Shown in pieces: positions 29,691 through 41,479 of a DNA stretch of 64,000 nt; positions within the stretch are counted from its first letter, which is position 1; the number at the start of each line of letters is the position of its first letter. Origin of the DNA: Aquabacterium sp. NJ1 (lineage in GTDB: Bacteria > Pseudomonadota > Gammaproteobacteria > Burkholderiales > Burkholderiaceae_C); contig NZ_JRKM01000001.1 in NCBI RefSeq assembly GCF_000768065.1, positions 4,136,001 to 4,200,000 of the forward strand. The letters run 5' to 3'. The translations under genes and the position numbers were made by a program. The notes under the pieces were generated by a model. That model did no database searches and had not been told where the DNA came from. It saw nothing but the letters and a program-made list of their open reading frames with translations.

Positions 29691-29733
29691 GGCAGGATCA
29701 GGCCTAAGGAGACCCGACCAAGCCCAGGCAACG

Positions 29734-31293
29734 TCAACCCACGCGGAACACCTGCGCGGCGCGCACCAGGGTCTGTGCCTGACGCTGCAGCGATTGCGCA
29801 GCCACAGCCGCTTCCTCCACCAGGCTGGCGTTCTGCTGCGTGGCGCTGTCGATCTGGCTGATGGACTGGTTGACGCTGGCGATGTCGTCAGATTGCTCGG
29901 CCGTGGCCGTTGTGATGCCCTGGATCAACTGGGTGACCTGCGAAACGGCTTCGACCACGCGGTTGATGGTTTCGCCGGCCGCCTCCACCTGACGCGTGCC
30001 ATCGCCGACCTGCTCCACCGATGAGCTGATCAAGCTGTGGATTTCCTTGGCAGCCTGCGAACTGCGGCGAGCCAGTGACCTGACCTCTGCCGCTACCACG
30101 GCAAAGCCACGGCCTTGCTCGCCCGCCCGCGCGGCTTCCACGGCTGCGTTGAGCGCCAGGATATTGGTCTGGAACGCGATGCTCTCGATCAGCTGGGTGA
30201 TTTCGCTCATGCGTTGCGACGAACCCTGGATGCCCTGCATGGCCTCGATGATCTGGCTGACGGCCTGGCCGCCTGCCTCTGCCGCGGCCGAGGTGTTCTC
30301 GCTGACCTGGGCCACCTCGCGGGCGGTGTCGGCCGTTTGCTTGACGTTGCTGGTCAGCATGGACATGGCCGCCGTGGTGCGCTCCAGGCTGCCCGCCTGG
30401 GTGTCGGTGCGGGTTGACAGGTGGTGGTTGCCCTGGGCGATGTTGCCGATGGCCAGCTGGATGCCGTCGGTTTCGCAACGCACATCGTTGACGAAGGCGC
30501 GCGTGTTGAGGTTGGCCTGGCGCAGGCCGCGCATCAGCATGCCGACCTGATCGGTGCGGTCAGACCAGATGTCTTGCGTCAGGTCGCCCGCCGACATGCT
30601 GTTGATGAAGCGGATCGCCTGGTTCAAAGGCTGGGTCACCGTGAGATCCAGCAGCTTGACCATGGCCAAGGACAGGGCAGCACCTACCGCCAGTTGCGCC
30701 CAGGGCAGGATGTGCGCGGGCAGGCCCAGCCAGGACGGCACCAGCATCATCGGCAGGATGAGCGCCATCGCGATGCCAACACGGCCGGTGAGGTGCACGC
30801 GACCGAACTTGCCCACCCAGTCGCGCATGCCGAAGTAGCGCACACGGCCCGCATGCAGCTTGAAGCGGGGCCTGACCAGGGCGCGTTGCGCGATCAGGTC
30901 CTTGTAGAGCGATTGGGCGGTGTTGATCTGCTCGCGCGTGGGTTTGGTCCGCACCGACAGGTAGCCGATGGGTTTGCCATGGCTGAGCAGCGGCGTCACG
31001 TGGGCCTGGACCCAGTAGTGGTCACCGTTCTTGCGGCGATTCTTGACCGTGGCCGTCCACGAGCGGCCAAAGCCGATGGTGCGCCACATGTCCTTGAACG
31101 CTTCCTCGGGCATGTCCGGGTGGCGGATCAGGTTGTGCGGCTGCCCGATGAGCTCCTCCTGCGTGTAGCCGCTCACGCGCGTGAAGGCGGCATTGCAATG
31201 CGTGATGACGCCTTGCTTGTCCGTCATGGACACCAGCATTTCCTCGCCGGGGTAGTCATACTCTTGCCCCGAAACGGGCAGGTTGAGCCTCAT
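29734..31293 (-). CDS. PAS-domain methyl-accepting chemotaxis protein, Aer-like
   Basis: A 519-residue energy- or redox-type chemoreceptor. An N-terminal PAS domain (about 10-120; [43 protein letters not shown]) precedes two membrane helices around residues 160-215, with no periplasmic sensing domain. A HAMP-like linker leads to the signalling domain with the hairpin tip [19 protein letters not shown] and [21 protein letters not shown]. It ends in [12 protein letters not shown], without a methyltransferase tether. Like Aer it probably senses redox or oxygen through a cofactor in the PAS domain. The ATG at 31293 starts MRLNLPVSG. Confidence 0.9.
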   Translation of the reverse strand: MRLNLPVSGQEYDYPGEEMLVSMTDKQGVITHCNAAFTRVSGYTQEELIGQPHNLIRHPDMPEEAFKDMWRTIGFGRSWTATVKNRRKNGDHYWVQAHVTPLLSHGKPIGYLSVRTKPTREQINTAQSLYKDLIAQRALVRPRFKLHAGRVRYFGMRDWVGKFGRVHLTGRVGIAMALILPMMLVPSWLGLPAHILPWAQLAVGAALSLAMVKLLDLTVTQPLNQAIRFINSMSAGDLTQDIWSDRTDQVGMLMRGLRQANLNTRAFVNDVRCETDGIQLAIGNIAQGNHHLSTRTDTQAGSLERTTAAMSMLTSNVKQTADTAREVAQVSENTSAAAEAGGQAVSQIIEAMQGIQGSSQRMSEITQLIESIAFQTNILALNAAVEAARAGEQGRGFAVVAAEVRSLARRSSQAAKEIHSLISSSVEQVGDGTRQVEAAGETINRVVEAVSQVTQLIQGITTATAEQSDDIASVNQSISQIDSATQQNASLVEEAAVAAQSLQRQAQTLVRAAQVFRVG

Positions 31294-31380
31294 GTGCCGT
31301 CCTCCGGCGTGGGGTTTAGACTCGGCCCGATCTGGCCAGCGTCCCGCGCGCCTAATGTGCAATCACTTCGTCTTTCGGCG

Positions 31381-31407
31381 TTATTGTCCTGGTGTTGAGT
31401 AACTTAT
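31381..31407 (-). promoter_or_regulatory. Candidate sigma-28 promoter of the Aer-like receptor
   Basis: On the minus strand, ATAAGTTA-N11-GACAATAA resembles TAAAGTTT-N11-GCCGATAA in spacing and 11 of 16 positions. It lies about 90 bases upstream of the receptor start. It is weaker than the promoter at 57924. Confidence 0.35.
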
Positions 31408-31416
31408 GAGTCGCGA

Positions 31417-32115
31417 ATGAGCGATATGCGTGGCCGTAGTGCGCCATCCTTCACACCCGATGTCATTTATTGCCCGCCACCCGACCAGGGCCTGGACGTG
31501 GTGTTCGTGGACGAGACCCTGCTGGTGCTCAACAAGCCGGCAGGCCTGCTGTCCGTGCCGGGGCGGGGCGAGGGGCGCGACGATTGTTTGATCAGCCGGG
31601 CGGCTCGCCAGTATGGCGACGCGCTGATCGTCCACCGGCTGGACATGGCCACCTCGGGGCTGCTGGTGCTGGCGCGGGGCGAGGCCATGCAGCGCGCCCT
31701 GAGCATGCTGTTTCAGGATCGGCACGTCAGCAAGCGCTATGTGGCACTGGTCCATGGCTTGCTGGCCGATGATGTCGGAGAGGTGGCATTGCCCCTGATC
31801 ACGGACTGGCCCAATCGGCCCAAGCAGATGGTCTGCCACGAACGGGGCAAGCCATCGCTGACGCGTTACCGTGTGCTGTCACGCGATACGGCGCTGGGGC
31901 AGACGCGGGTGGAACTGGAGCCCGTCACCGGGCGCTCGCACCAGTTGCGCGTGCACATGCTGGCGCTGGGCCACCCCATCGTGGGCGACCCGCTGTATGG
32001 CGATCAGGCCGTGCAGGCGGCCTGGCCGCGCTTGATGCTGCATGCAAGCCAGCTGACCTTGCCTCACCCGGTGACGCAGGTGGTGCACCGGTTCGAGTGC
32101 GCGGCACCCTTTTGA
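31417..32115 (+). CDS. rluA: Pseudouridine synthase, RluA type
   Basis: A 232-residue RluA-family pseudouridine synthase, which in E. coli modifies U746 of 23S rRNA and U32 of some tRNAs. The catalytic motif HRLDMATSGLLVLA carries the active Asp, followed by KRYVALVHG, the ERGKPSLTRYRVL segment and EPVTGRSHQLRVHM. It lacks an S4 domain and is short, both consistent with RluA rather than RluC or RluD. The start is the ATG at 31417; 31426 is an alternative. It is convergent with the cytochrome b gene. Confidence 0.85.
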   Translation: MSDMRGRSAPSFTPDVIYCPPPDQGLDVVFVDETLLVLNKPAGLLSVPGRGEGRDDCLISRAARQYGDALIVHRLDMATSGLLVLARGEAMQRALSMLFQDRHVSKRYVALVHGLLADDVGEVALPLITDWPNRPKQMVCHERGKPSLTRYRVLSRDTALGQTRVELEPVTGRSHQLRVHMLALGHPIVGDPLYGDQAVQAAWPRLMLHASQLTLPHPVTQVVHRFECAAPF

Positions 32116-32135
32116 AGGCTTGCCTTCAGCGGCAC

Positions 32136-32152
32136 GCGCCGGTTCCCGGCGC
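32136..32152. terminator. Hairpin between convergent rluA and cytochrome b genes
   Basis: A perfect 7-bp stem (GCGCCGG/CCGGCGC) with a TTC loop, preceded by a small GAAGGC/GCCTTC stem. No T-run is present on either side, so it may act only as a weak bidirectional terminator. Confidence 0.3.
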
Positions 32153-32155
32153 CGT

Positions 32156-32686
32156 TCACAGTGGCTTCTTGCGCCCCGTGATCATGGCTTTGGCCAGGTT
32201 TTCTTTTTGCAGCCCGCTCATCACCAGCACACCCGCCCAGTGGCCCAGCACGCAGGCTTGCAGTGCCCAGGCCAGGTACTGGTGGGTGTCGATCAACCAG
32301 TCTTCGCCCCAGTAGGCATCGAGCTGCGACATCCAGCCGGTGAGCCCCAAGGCGAGCACCAGTACCCACAGCAGCCAGGCCATGAGCATGCCAACCGGGT
32401 TGTGCCCCAGGGTGCGCTGCACCTGGCGTTGCCGCAGTTCATGCAGATGTTGCCGCACCGCCGCCCATGAGGGCAGGCCGACGTGCGCCACGTCGCCACG
32501 TGAGCGGCTCATGCCGAAGATCACCCGTAGCAAGACGGCAGCGGCCGCCACATACCCCGCATAGCGGTGCACTGGCCCGGTCTCGTTGAACAGGTTGAAC
32601 AGCACGATGGCCGCCACCAGCCAGTGGCTCAGGCGGACGAAGCCGCCCCACACCGGTACCGGGCCGGTGTCATCCCGGCCAGGCAT
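32156..32686 (-). CDS. Cytochrome b561-like membrane protein
   Basis: A 176-residue di-haem cytochrome b (b561/Ni-hydrogenase b type). Four candidate haem-ligand histidines lie in membrane segments: RLSHWLVAAIV, HRYAGYVAAAAVLL, IDTHQYLAW and LGHWAGVLVM. It probably passes electrons across the inner membrane. Its ATG overlaps the TGA of the upstream PepSY gene (ATGA), so translation is coupled. A Fur-like site before the pair suggests a role in iron reduction or haem-linked electron flow. The frame upstream of 32686 is a shadow of the PepSY gene. Confidence 0.85.
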   Translation of the reverse strand: MPGRDDTGPVPVWGGFVRLSHWLVAAIVLFNLFNETGPVHRYAGYVAAAAVLLRVIFGMSRSRGDVAHVGLPSWAAVRQHLHELRQRQVQRTLGHNPVGMLMAWLLWVLVLALGLTGWMSQLDAYWGEDWLIDTHQYLAWALQACVLGHWAGVLVMSGLQKENLAKAMITGRKKPL

Positions 32687-32958
32687 CACTTCTCGATCTC
32701 GGCCTTGACGATGTCCAGCGTCTTGGTGTCGAAATAGATCTCGACCTTCTTGCCATCCTTGTTCCAGCCATAGATCTCGTAGCACTGGCCTTCGACCTTG
32801 AACTTGCGGATCTTGTAGCCTTGCTCCAGCAGCTTGGCGCGGGCATCGCCTTCCTTGATCCATTCGGATTTGGGGTGGGCTTCGCAATGGGCGCTGGCCA
32901 GGGCGCTCAGGGGGAGGGCAGCCAGGCCCAGAACGAGGGTAGCGGTCAAACGTGTCAT
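32686..32958 (-). CDS. PepSY domain periplasmic protein
   Basis: A 90-residue exported protein with a signal peptide (about 1-22, ALASA) and one PepSY domain: EAHPKSEWIKEGDARAKLLE, then GYKIRKFKVEGQCYEIYGW and a C-terminal YFDTKTLDIVKAEIEK strand. Two Cys (in HCEA and GQCYE) could form a disulphide. PepSY proteins often accompany cytochrome b561-type oxidoreductases. The stop overlaps the start of the cytochrome gene by four bases, and a Fur-like site lies just upstream. Confidence 0.85.
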   Translation of the reverse strand: MTRLTATLVLGLAALPLSALASAHCEAHPKSEWIKEGDARAKLLEQGYKIRKFKVEGQCYEIYGWNKDGKKVEIYFDTKTLDIVKAEIEK

Positions 32959-32967
32959 TCAGATGCT

Positions 32968-32985
32968 CCTAAGAATCATTCGCAT

Positions 32986-32988
<3 letters not shown>
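32968..32988 (-). promoter_or_regulatory. Candidate Fur box upstream of pepSY-cytochrome b
   Basis: On the minus strand, TGCGAATGATTCTTA resembles the 7-1-7 Fur element (TGATAATNATTATCA), with the central AAT-G-ATT intact. It lies about 10 bases before the PepSY start and overlaps the end of the histidine kinase gene. GGAG in the same stretch is the ribosome binding site. Confidence 0.45.
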
Positions 32989-36405
<3,417 letters not shown>

Positions 36406-36676
36406 CAGGGTCTCCAATCTGGGGTCTCCAGCTTGCTGAGCCCAGGATGACGGTACAGCGGGGCTCCCGCCTGCGTGCTTTCGCCTGCAGCAGTGGATTT
36501 CTAACAGAGGTGACTTGCCACGGGCAACCCGGATCGCGCAGCAAGCCCTCTGCCGGCAGGGGATGGCGTGCTTTGGCCACAGGTATCCAGTGCATTTGCA
36601 GCATGTCAAATAGGTGGATCAGAGCGTGCCGGGCGCTCGTGGCAGAATCTACGCTTTTCCTCAGAGACCGGATGCC

Positions 36677-37798
36677 ATGACTGCAGTTGTCATCAGCGGT
36701 ACTGGGCTGTACCAGCCGCCCCATACCATCACCAACGCCGAACTGGTGGAGTCGTTCAACGCTTACGTTGACAACTACAACGCCGAGCATGCCGCTGAAA
36801 TCGAAGCCGGTACGCTGACGGCCCTGACCCACTCCAGCTCCGAATTCATCGAAAAAGCGTCCGGCATCAAGCAGCGCTACGTGATGGACAAGGAAGGCAT
36901 CCTTGATCCCAAGCGCATGTACCCGCGCTTCAAGGAGCGCTCGGACGACCAGCTGTCCATCCTGGCCGAAATCGGTGTGGAAGCCGCCAAGAAGGCCATG
37001 GCCGCAGCCGGCAAGAAGGGCGAAGACATCGACGCGGTGATCTGCTCGTGCTCCAACCTGCAACGCGCCTACCCGGCCATCGCCATCGAGATCCAGAACG
37101 CCATTGGTGCGCGTGGTTACGGCTACGACATGAACGTGGCCTGCTCGGCTGCGACCTTTGGCCTGGAGCAGGCGGTCAACGCGATCAAGTCCGGCTCGGC
37201 CAAGTGCGTGCTGGTGATCAACCCCGAGATCACCTCGGGCCACCAGGAGTGGAAGGACCGCGATTGCCACTTCATCTTCGGTGACGTGGCCACGGCCACC
37301 ATCGTCGAGCGTGCCGACACCGCCACCTCGGCCGAACAATGGGAAGTGCTGGGCACCAAGCTGGCCACGCAGTTCTCCAACAACATCCGCAACAACTTCG
37401 GCTACCTCAACCGCAGCGAAGACAGCGACCCCAAGGCCCGCGACAAGACCTTCCGCCAGGAAGGCCGCAAGGTGTTCAAGGAAGTGGTGCCCATTGCCGC
37501 CGCCCACATCGAGTCGCAGCTCGCGCCGCTGGGCCTGGAGCCCACTTCGGTGCGCCGCTTCTGGTTGCACCAGGCCAACCTGTCGATGAACCAGCTGATC
37601 GTCAAGCGGCTGATCAACGCCGAGGTCACGCCGGATACCGCGCCGCTGATCCTGGACGAATTCGCCAACACCTCGTCGGCCGGCTCCATCATTGCCTTCC
37701 ACAAGTACCGTGCCGATCTGGCCAAGGGCGATGTGGGCGTGATCTGCTCCTTCGGCGCAGGTTATTCGGTGGGCAGCGTGGTGGTGCGCAAGCGCTGA
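36677..37798 (+). CDS. Beta-ketoacyl-ACP synthase III-like protein
   Basis: A 373-residue thiolase-fold enzyme of the KAS III class. The catalytic triad is seen as Cys in [14 protein letters not shown], His in [13 protein letters not shown] and Asn in [11 protein letters not shown]. It is about 50 residues longer than FabH; the extra sequence is mainly an N-terminal insertion ([20 protein letters not shown] and [15 protein letters not shown]). This longer type is widespread in Burkholderiales and is related to DarB-like or alternative KAS III enzymes. The main fab cluster is not here, so it may start or elongate a special acyl chain. The ATG at 36677 is preceded by a GAGACCGG stretch. A strong terminator follows. 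Confidence 0.85.
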   Translation: MTAVVISGTGLYQPPHTITNAELVESFNAYVDNYNAEHAAEIEAGTLTALTHSSSEFIEKASGIKQRYVMDKEGILDPKRMYPRFKERSDDQLSILAEIGVEAAKKAMAAAGKKGEDIDAVICSCSNLQRAYPAIAIEIQNAIGARGYGYDMNVACSAATFGLEQAVNAIKSGSAKCVLVINPEITSGHQEWKDRDCHFIFGDVATATIVERADTATSAEQWEVLGTKLATQFSNNIRNNFGYLNRSEDSDPKARDKTFRQEGRKVFKEVVPIAAAHIESQLAPLGLEPTSVRRFWLHQANLSMNQLIVKRLINAEVTPDTAPLILDEFANTSSAGSIIAFHKYRADLAKGDVGVICSFGAGYSVGSVVVRKR

Positions 37799-37865
37799 GC
37801 CGCATCCCTCATCGGGCGGAGAGCCGGGCCTGCTTGACGCGGGCACAATCGCCGCATCCCGACCA

Positions 37866-37902
37866 CGGCCCGCCGGGTAGACCAGCGGGCCGTTTTCTTT
37901 TT
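37866..37902 (+). terminator. Intrinsic terminator of the KAS III-like gene
   Basis: An 8-bp GC stem (CGGCCCGC, 37866-37873, with 37885-37892), an 11-base loop, and TTTTCTTTTT. The T-run ends only 5 bases before the sbcB ATG. Confidence 0.85.
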
Positions 37903-37907
37903 TGGCC

Positions 37908-39362
37908 ATGAGCAACGACTTCACCTTCTACTGGCACGACTACGAGACCTTCGGCAAAGTCGCCCGGCGTGATCGCCCCTCGCAGTTCGCCGGTGTGCGC
38001 ACGGATGCCGACCTCAACGAGATCGGTGCGCCGCTGATGCAGTACTGCCAGCCCGCGCCGGACTACCTGCCTGATCCGGAAGCCTGCCTGCTCACCGGCA
38101 TCCTGCCGCAGACCTGTCTGGAGCGCGGCGTGCCCGAGCACCGTTTTGCCGATGCCATCGAGCGCGAACTGGCGCAGCCCAACACGGTGGGCGTGGGCTA
38201 CAACACCATCCGCTTCGACGACGAGGTGACGCGCCACCTGTTCTGGCGCAACCTGATCGACCCGTATGCGCGCGAGTGGCAGAACGGCTGTGGCCGCTGG
38301 GACCTGCTGGACGTGGTGCGCTGCACCTGGGCCTTGCGCCCTGAAGGCATCAACTGGCCGAAGCACGAAGATGGCCGCCCCTCGTTCAAGCTGGAGCACC
38401 TGACGGCTGCCAATGGCCTGAGCCACGAGGCCGCGCACGACGCCTTGTCTGACGTGCGGGCCACCGTGGGCCTGGCTCGGCTCATCAAGCAGGCCCAGCC
38501 CAAGCTGTGGGACTTCTGCCTGAAGCTGCGCAAGAAGGACGCCGTGCTGGCCGAAGCCGGGCTGGACAAGCCGCGCGCGATGTGGCGGCCCTTCCTGCAC
38601 ATCTCGGGTATGTTTAGCCACGAGCGCGGTTGCATGGCCCTGGTCTACCCGCTGGCCCAGCACCCCAGCAACAAGAACGAGATCCTGGTGTGGGACCTGG
38701 CCCATGACCCCAGCGAGCTGTTCGGCATGAGCGCCGCCGACATGCGTCTGCGCATGTTCAGCAAGACGGCCGATCTGCCTGAGGGTGTGACCCGCCTGCC
38801 CGTCAAGAGCGTGCACATCAACAAGTCGCCCATCGTGATCGGCAACCTCAAGATCCTGAGCCCCGCCTTGATCACCAAGTGGGGGCTGGACCTGGACAAG
38901 GCCATGGCCCACGCCGAGACGGCGGCCCAGCACGCGGCCAGCATGGACGGCATCTGGGCGGAGCTGTACACGCGGCCAGATGCGCGCACTGAAGTCGACG
39001 TGGACGAAGACCTGTATGGCGGCTTCATCGGCAATGAAGATCGCCGTGTGCTGCAACGCCTGCGTGGCCTGTCGCCCGCGCAACTGGCCGAGCGCACGCC
39101 AGGCTTCGTGGACGAACGCCTGGAAGAGGTGCTGTTCCGCTACCGCGCCCGCAACTTCCCGGACACCCTGAGCGAGGCCGAGCAGGCCCGTTGGCATGAG
39201 CTGCGCATGGCCCGCCTGCATGAAGGGCAGGGCGGCGGCCTGTCGCTCGCGGCCTTCTTCGAGCGCATCGATGCGCTGGGCGAGTCCTTGAGCGAGGATG
39301 ACGAGCGCGGCCAGGACATCCTGGGGGCGCTGTACGACTATGCCGAGCAGATCGCACCGTAA
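37908..39362 (+). CDS. sbcB: Exodeoxyribonuclease I
   Basis: A 484-residue 3'-5' single-strand DNA exonuclease acting in recombination and mismatch repair. The DEDD exonuclease motifs are FYWHDYETFG (residues 6-15), NTIRFDDE, and HDALSDVRATVGLA; the SH3-like region and C-terminal helical domain follow (FFERIDALGESLSEDDERGQDILGALYDY). The ATG at 37908 has no Shine-Dalgarno sequence and lies just past a terminator T-run; the only other option is an in-frame TTG at 37902 inside that run. Expression may therefore depend on read-through or be low. Confidence 0.96.
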   Translation: MSNDFTFYWHDYETFGKVARRDRPSQFAGVRTDADLNEIGAPLMQYCQPAPDYLPDPEACLLTGILPQTCLERGVPEHRFADAIERELAQPNTVGVGYNTIRFDDEVTRHLFWRNLIDPYAREWQNGCGRWDLLDVVRCTWALRPEGINWPKHEDGRPSFKLEHLTAANGLSHEAAHDALSDVRATVGLARLIKQAQPKLWDFCLKLRKKDAVLAEAGLDKPRAMWRPFLHISGMFSHERGCMALVYPLAQHPSNKNEILVWDLAHDPSELFGMSAADMRLRMFSKTADLPEGVTRLPVKSVHINKSPIVIGNLKILSPALITKWGLDLDKAMAHAETAAQHAASMDGIWAELYTRPDARTEVDVDEDLYGGFIGNEDRRVLQRLRGLSPAQLAERTPGFVDERLEEVLFRYRARNFPDTLSEAEQARWHELRMARLHEGQGGGLSLAAFFERIDALGESLSEDDERGQDILGALYDYAEQIAP

Positions 39363-39423
39363 ATCAGGCGAGTCGGCCGCGGGCACGCTTGGTGGTGCTC
39401 AAGGTGGCGTAGCCCGGCCAGGC

Positions 39424-39999
39424 GTGCAGACACTGGTGCCGGTGATCCGCAGTGCGCCGCCGCATCTGCGTTATCTGAGCGGCTATCCACCGCACCTGCT
39501 GCAGCAAGTGCAGCAACTGATCGACGAAGGCAAGCTGGCCGACACGCTGGCGCGCCGCTACCCTGATCGGCACGAGGTCAAATCCGACGCGGCCTTGTAC
39601 GAGTATGTGATGGACCTCAAGGCCCGCTACATGCGCAACGCCGACCAGATCAGCAAGGTGGCGTATGACAACAAGCTCAAGGTGATCACGCAGGCGCTGG
39701 GCACGCACACGGCGGTGTCACGCGTGCAGGGCGGCAAGCTCAAGGCCAAGCGCGAGATCCGCGTGGCCAGCCTGTTCCGCGAGGCGGCGCCGGAGTTCCT
39801 GCGCATGATCGTCGTGCACGAACTGGCGCACTTGAAAGAGAAGGCCCATGACAAGGCCTTCTACCAGCTGTGCACGCACATGGAGCCCAGCTACCACCAG
39901 TACGAATTCGACCTGCGCCTCTACCTTGTGGCGCAGGATCTGGCCCGGGTCAAGCCCGACGCGCCTGAGGCGCCTGAGACGAATCCGGCGCAGCCATGA
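39424..39999 (+). CDS. YgjP-like metal-dependent hydrolase (M48-related)
   Basis: A protein of about 191 residues of the YgjP/DUF45 family, which carries a zincin HExxH motif. Its key segment is MIVVHELAHLKEKAHDKAFYQLCTHMEP, with H-E-x-x-H plus a later His, followed by HQYEFDLRLYL. LRYLSGYPPHLLQQVQQLI opens the conserved region. Its exact function is unknown; nucleotide-related hydrolysis has been proposed for relatives. The start is unsure: GTG at 39424 gives a typical length, whereas ATGs at 39298 and 39340 would overlap sbcB. Its last 50 bases overlap the end of the convergent hydrolase gene. Confidence 0.78.
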   Translation: MQTLVPVIRSAPPHLRYLSGYPPHLLQQVQQLIDEGKLADTLARRYPDRHEVKSDAALYEYVMDLKARYMRNADQISKVAYDNKLKVITQALGTHTAVSRVQGGKLKAKREIRVASLFREAAPEFLRMIVVHELAHLKEKAHDKAFYQLCTHMEPSYHQYEFDLRLYLVAQDLARVKPDAPEAPETNPAQP

Positions 40000-40777
40000 T
40001 GCGCTGCCAGTGGGCCTGCAGGCTGGGCGCCACGCGGTCCACATCGGTCACCACGGACATGTGACCCAGGCCAGGCATGGTCTCCAGCAAGGCGTGGTCG
40101 TTCACGCGGGCCAGGCGGTGGGTCATCTCACGCGCGGGCAGGCGGGTGTGTTCACCATGGACCAGCGTCAAGGGCTGCTCGACGCGGAAGTCCTCGAAGT
40201 GGCGCGGCAGGGTACCGATCAGGCTCACCTCTTGAGACATCTTCCAGCCGACAGCCCGCATCGGCGCCTTGACCTTGTCGGGCATGAAAGACCAGGCGCC
40301 CGGGCCGTTCCAGTAGTTGATGAAGGCCTCCAGCCATTCGTCCGTACCGCCTTGCTCGGCCTTGGTGAAGACGCTGTCGGGCCCGTACATGCCACGTATT
40401 TCGGCACCCAGTTCGCCTTCGAGTTCATCCTGCACCAGGCGCAGCGAGCCGAACATCACGGGCTCGTACAGCCACAGTGACTTGATGGGCAGGTCCTTGT
40501 CCAGCGTCAGCAGCAGGGCGAGCAGGCCGCCATACGAGTGGGCCACCAGATGCAGCCCATTCGTATCCGACGGGATCTGCGCGCGGATGTGCGCCAGGTC
40601 CATGTCCATGGAAAACGGTGTGCCGGCGGGCATCAGGTCATCGGGTGCATAACCCCGGTTCACCACCGCCAGGCTGCGCATGCCTTCGGGCACGGTGCCC
40701 ATCAGGCGCTTCCACATGAAGGGGCCCATGCCTGTGGAGTGGATGAACAGGGCGGTGTCTGGCGTGGTCTGGCTCAT
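39950..40777 (-). CDS. Alpha/beta hydrolase fold protein
   Basis: A 275-residue alpha/beta hydrolase. FIHSTGMGPFMW supplies the oxyanion region, VAHSYGGLLAL the nucleophile elbow (HSxGG, with Ala in place of the first Gly), and GLGHMSVV the catalytic His near the C-terminus. Family members include esterases, lactonases and haloperoxidase-like enzymes; the substrate is unknown. GGAG precedes the ATG at 40777. It is divergent from an HxlR regulator, with a perfect inverted repeat between them, so it is probably that regulator's target. Its 3' end overlaps the YgjP-like gene by 50 bases. Confidence 0.85.
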   Translation of the reverse strand: MSQTTPDTALFIHSTGMGPFMWKRLMGTVPEGMRSLAVVNRGYAPDDLMPAGTPFSMDMDLAHIRAQIPSDTNGLHLVAHSYGGLLALLLTLDKDLPIKSLWLYEPVMFGSLRLVQDELEGELGAEIRGMYGPDSVFTKAEQGGTDEWLEAFINYWNGPGAWSFMPDKVKAPMRAVGWKMSQEVSLIGTLPRHFEDFRVEQPLTLVHGEHTRLPAREMTHRLARVNDHALLETMPGLGHMSVVTDVDRVAPSLQAHWQRIMAAPDSSQAPQARRA

Positions 40778-40795
40778 GGATCGTCTCCAAAAATT

Positions 40796-40814
40796 TACTT
40801 GCATAAAGCAAGTA
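40796..40814. promoter_or_regulatory. HxlR operator: perfect inverted repeat TACTTGC-ATAAA-GCAAGTA
   Basis: Seven-base perfect arms with a 5-base spacer, centred between divergent hydrolase and hxlR genes, 18 bases from the hydrolase ATG. The TACTT...AAGTA layout fits known HxlR/DUF24 operators. Confidence 0.75.
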
Positions 40815-40904
40815 GTTGGGTCAGTATAGAAACGAAATGCCTTGCCTGCAAGCGCCAGCCTTTTCTCTGCCTTCTTTGCACCTTTCCTGTCTTCGAAAGC
40901 CCCC

Positions 40905-41423
40905 ATGCGCCGCACCTCGTTTGCCAAGATGAGCTGTTCCATTGCCCGCACGCTTGAGCTGGTGGGCGACTGGTGGACGTTTCTGATCGTGCGCGAGGCG
41001 TTTTTCGGCAGCCGCAAGTTCGGCGAATTCGAGAAGGCCCTGGGCATCGCGCCCAATGTGCTCACGCAGCGCCTGGGCAAGTTGGTGGAGGGCGGCATCC
41101 TGGTGGTCGAGGCCACCAGCGCCAGCGGCAAGGCCTTGTCCTACCGGCTCAGTGCCAAGGGTCGGGATCTGTTTCCGGTGCTGGTGGCCATGCTGCAATG
41201 GGGTGACAAGCACGCCAGCGCACCCAAGGGGCCACCGGTGCGCATCGTGGCGCGCCGCACGGGCGAGGAGATCGCGCCCATGGTGCTGCGCTCGGCCAAC
41301 GGTGAGGTGCTGGATGTGTCCGAGGTGATGCCTGTGGCGGGGCCTGGGGCCGGGCAGGCGGTGCGCCAACGCATGGCAGAGATCGCCGAGATGGCCGAAG
41401 TGCGCCGAGCTGGCAAGGGCTGA
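40905..41423 (+). CDS. HxlR family transcriptional regulator
   Basis: A 172-residue winged-helix regulator of the HxlR/DUF24 family. The DNA-binding domain runs from SIARTLELVGDWWTFLIVREAFFG through FGEFEKALGIAPNVLTQRLGKLVEGGIL to YRLSAKGRDLFPVLVAMLQWGDKH. A Cys at position 11 (KMSCSIA) lies just before the first helix, where thiol-sensing relatives such as YodB and HypR have their reactive Cys. It is the only such Cys near the N-terminus. The ATG at 40905 is chosen over 40842 because the upstream residues are not conserved. It probably represses the divergent hydrolase. Confidence 0.88.
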   Translation: MRRTSFAKMSCSIARTLELVGDWWTFLIVREAFFGSRKFGEFEKALGIAPNVLTQRLGKLVEGGILVVEATSASGKALSYRLSAKGRDLFPVLVAMLQWGDKHASAPKGPPVRIVARRTGEEIAPMVLRSANGEVLDVSEVMPVAGPGAGQAVRQRMAEIAEMAEVRRAGKG

Positions 41424-41479
41424 TTGATCGGGCCTATCTCGGAGAAGGTGCCTGGCCAGGCCTACGCCTCATGCGCGCG

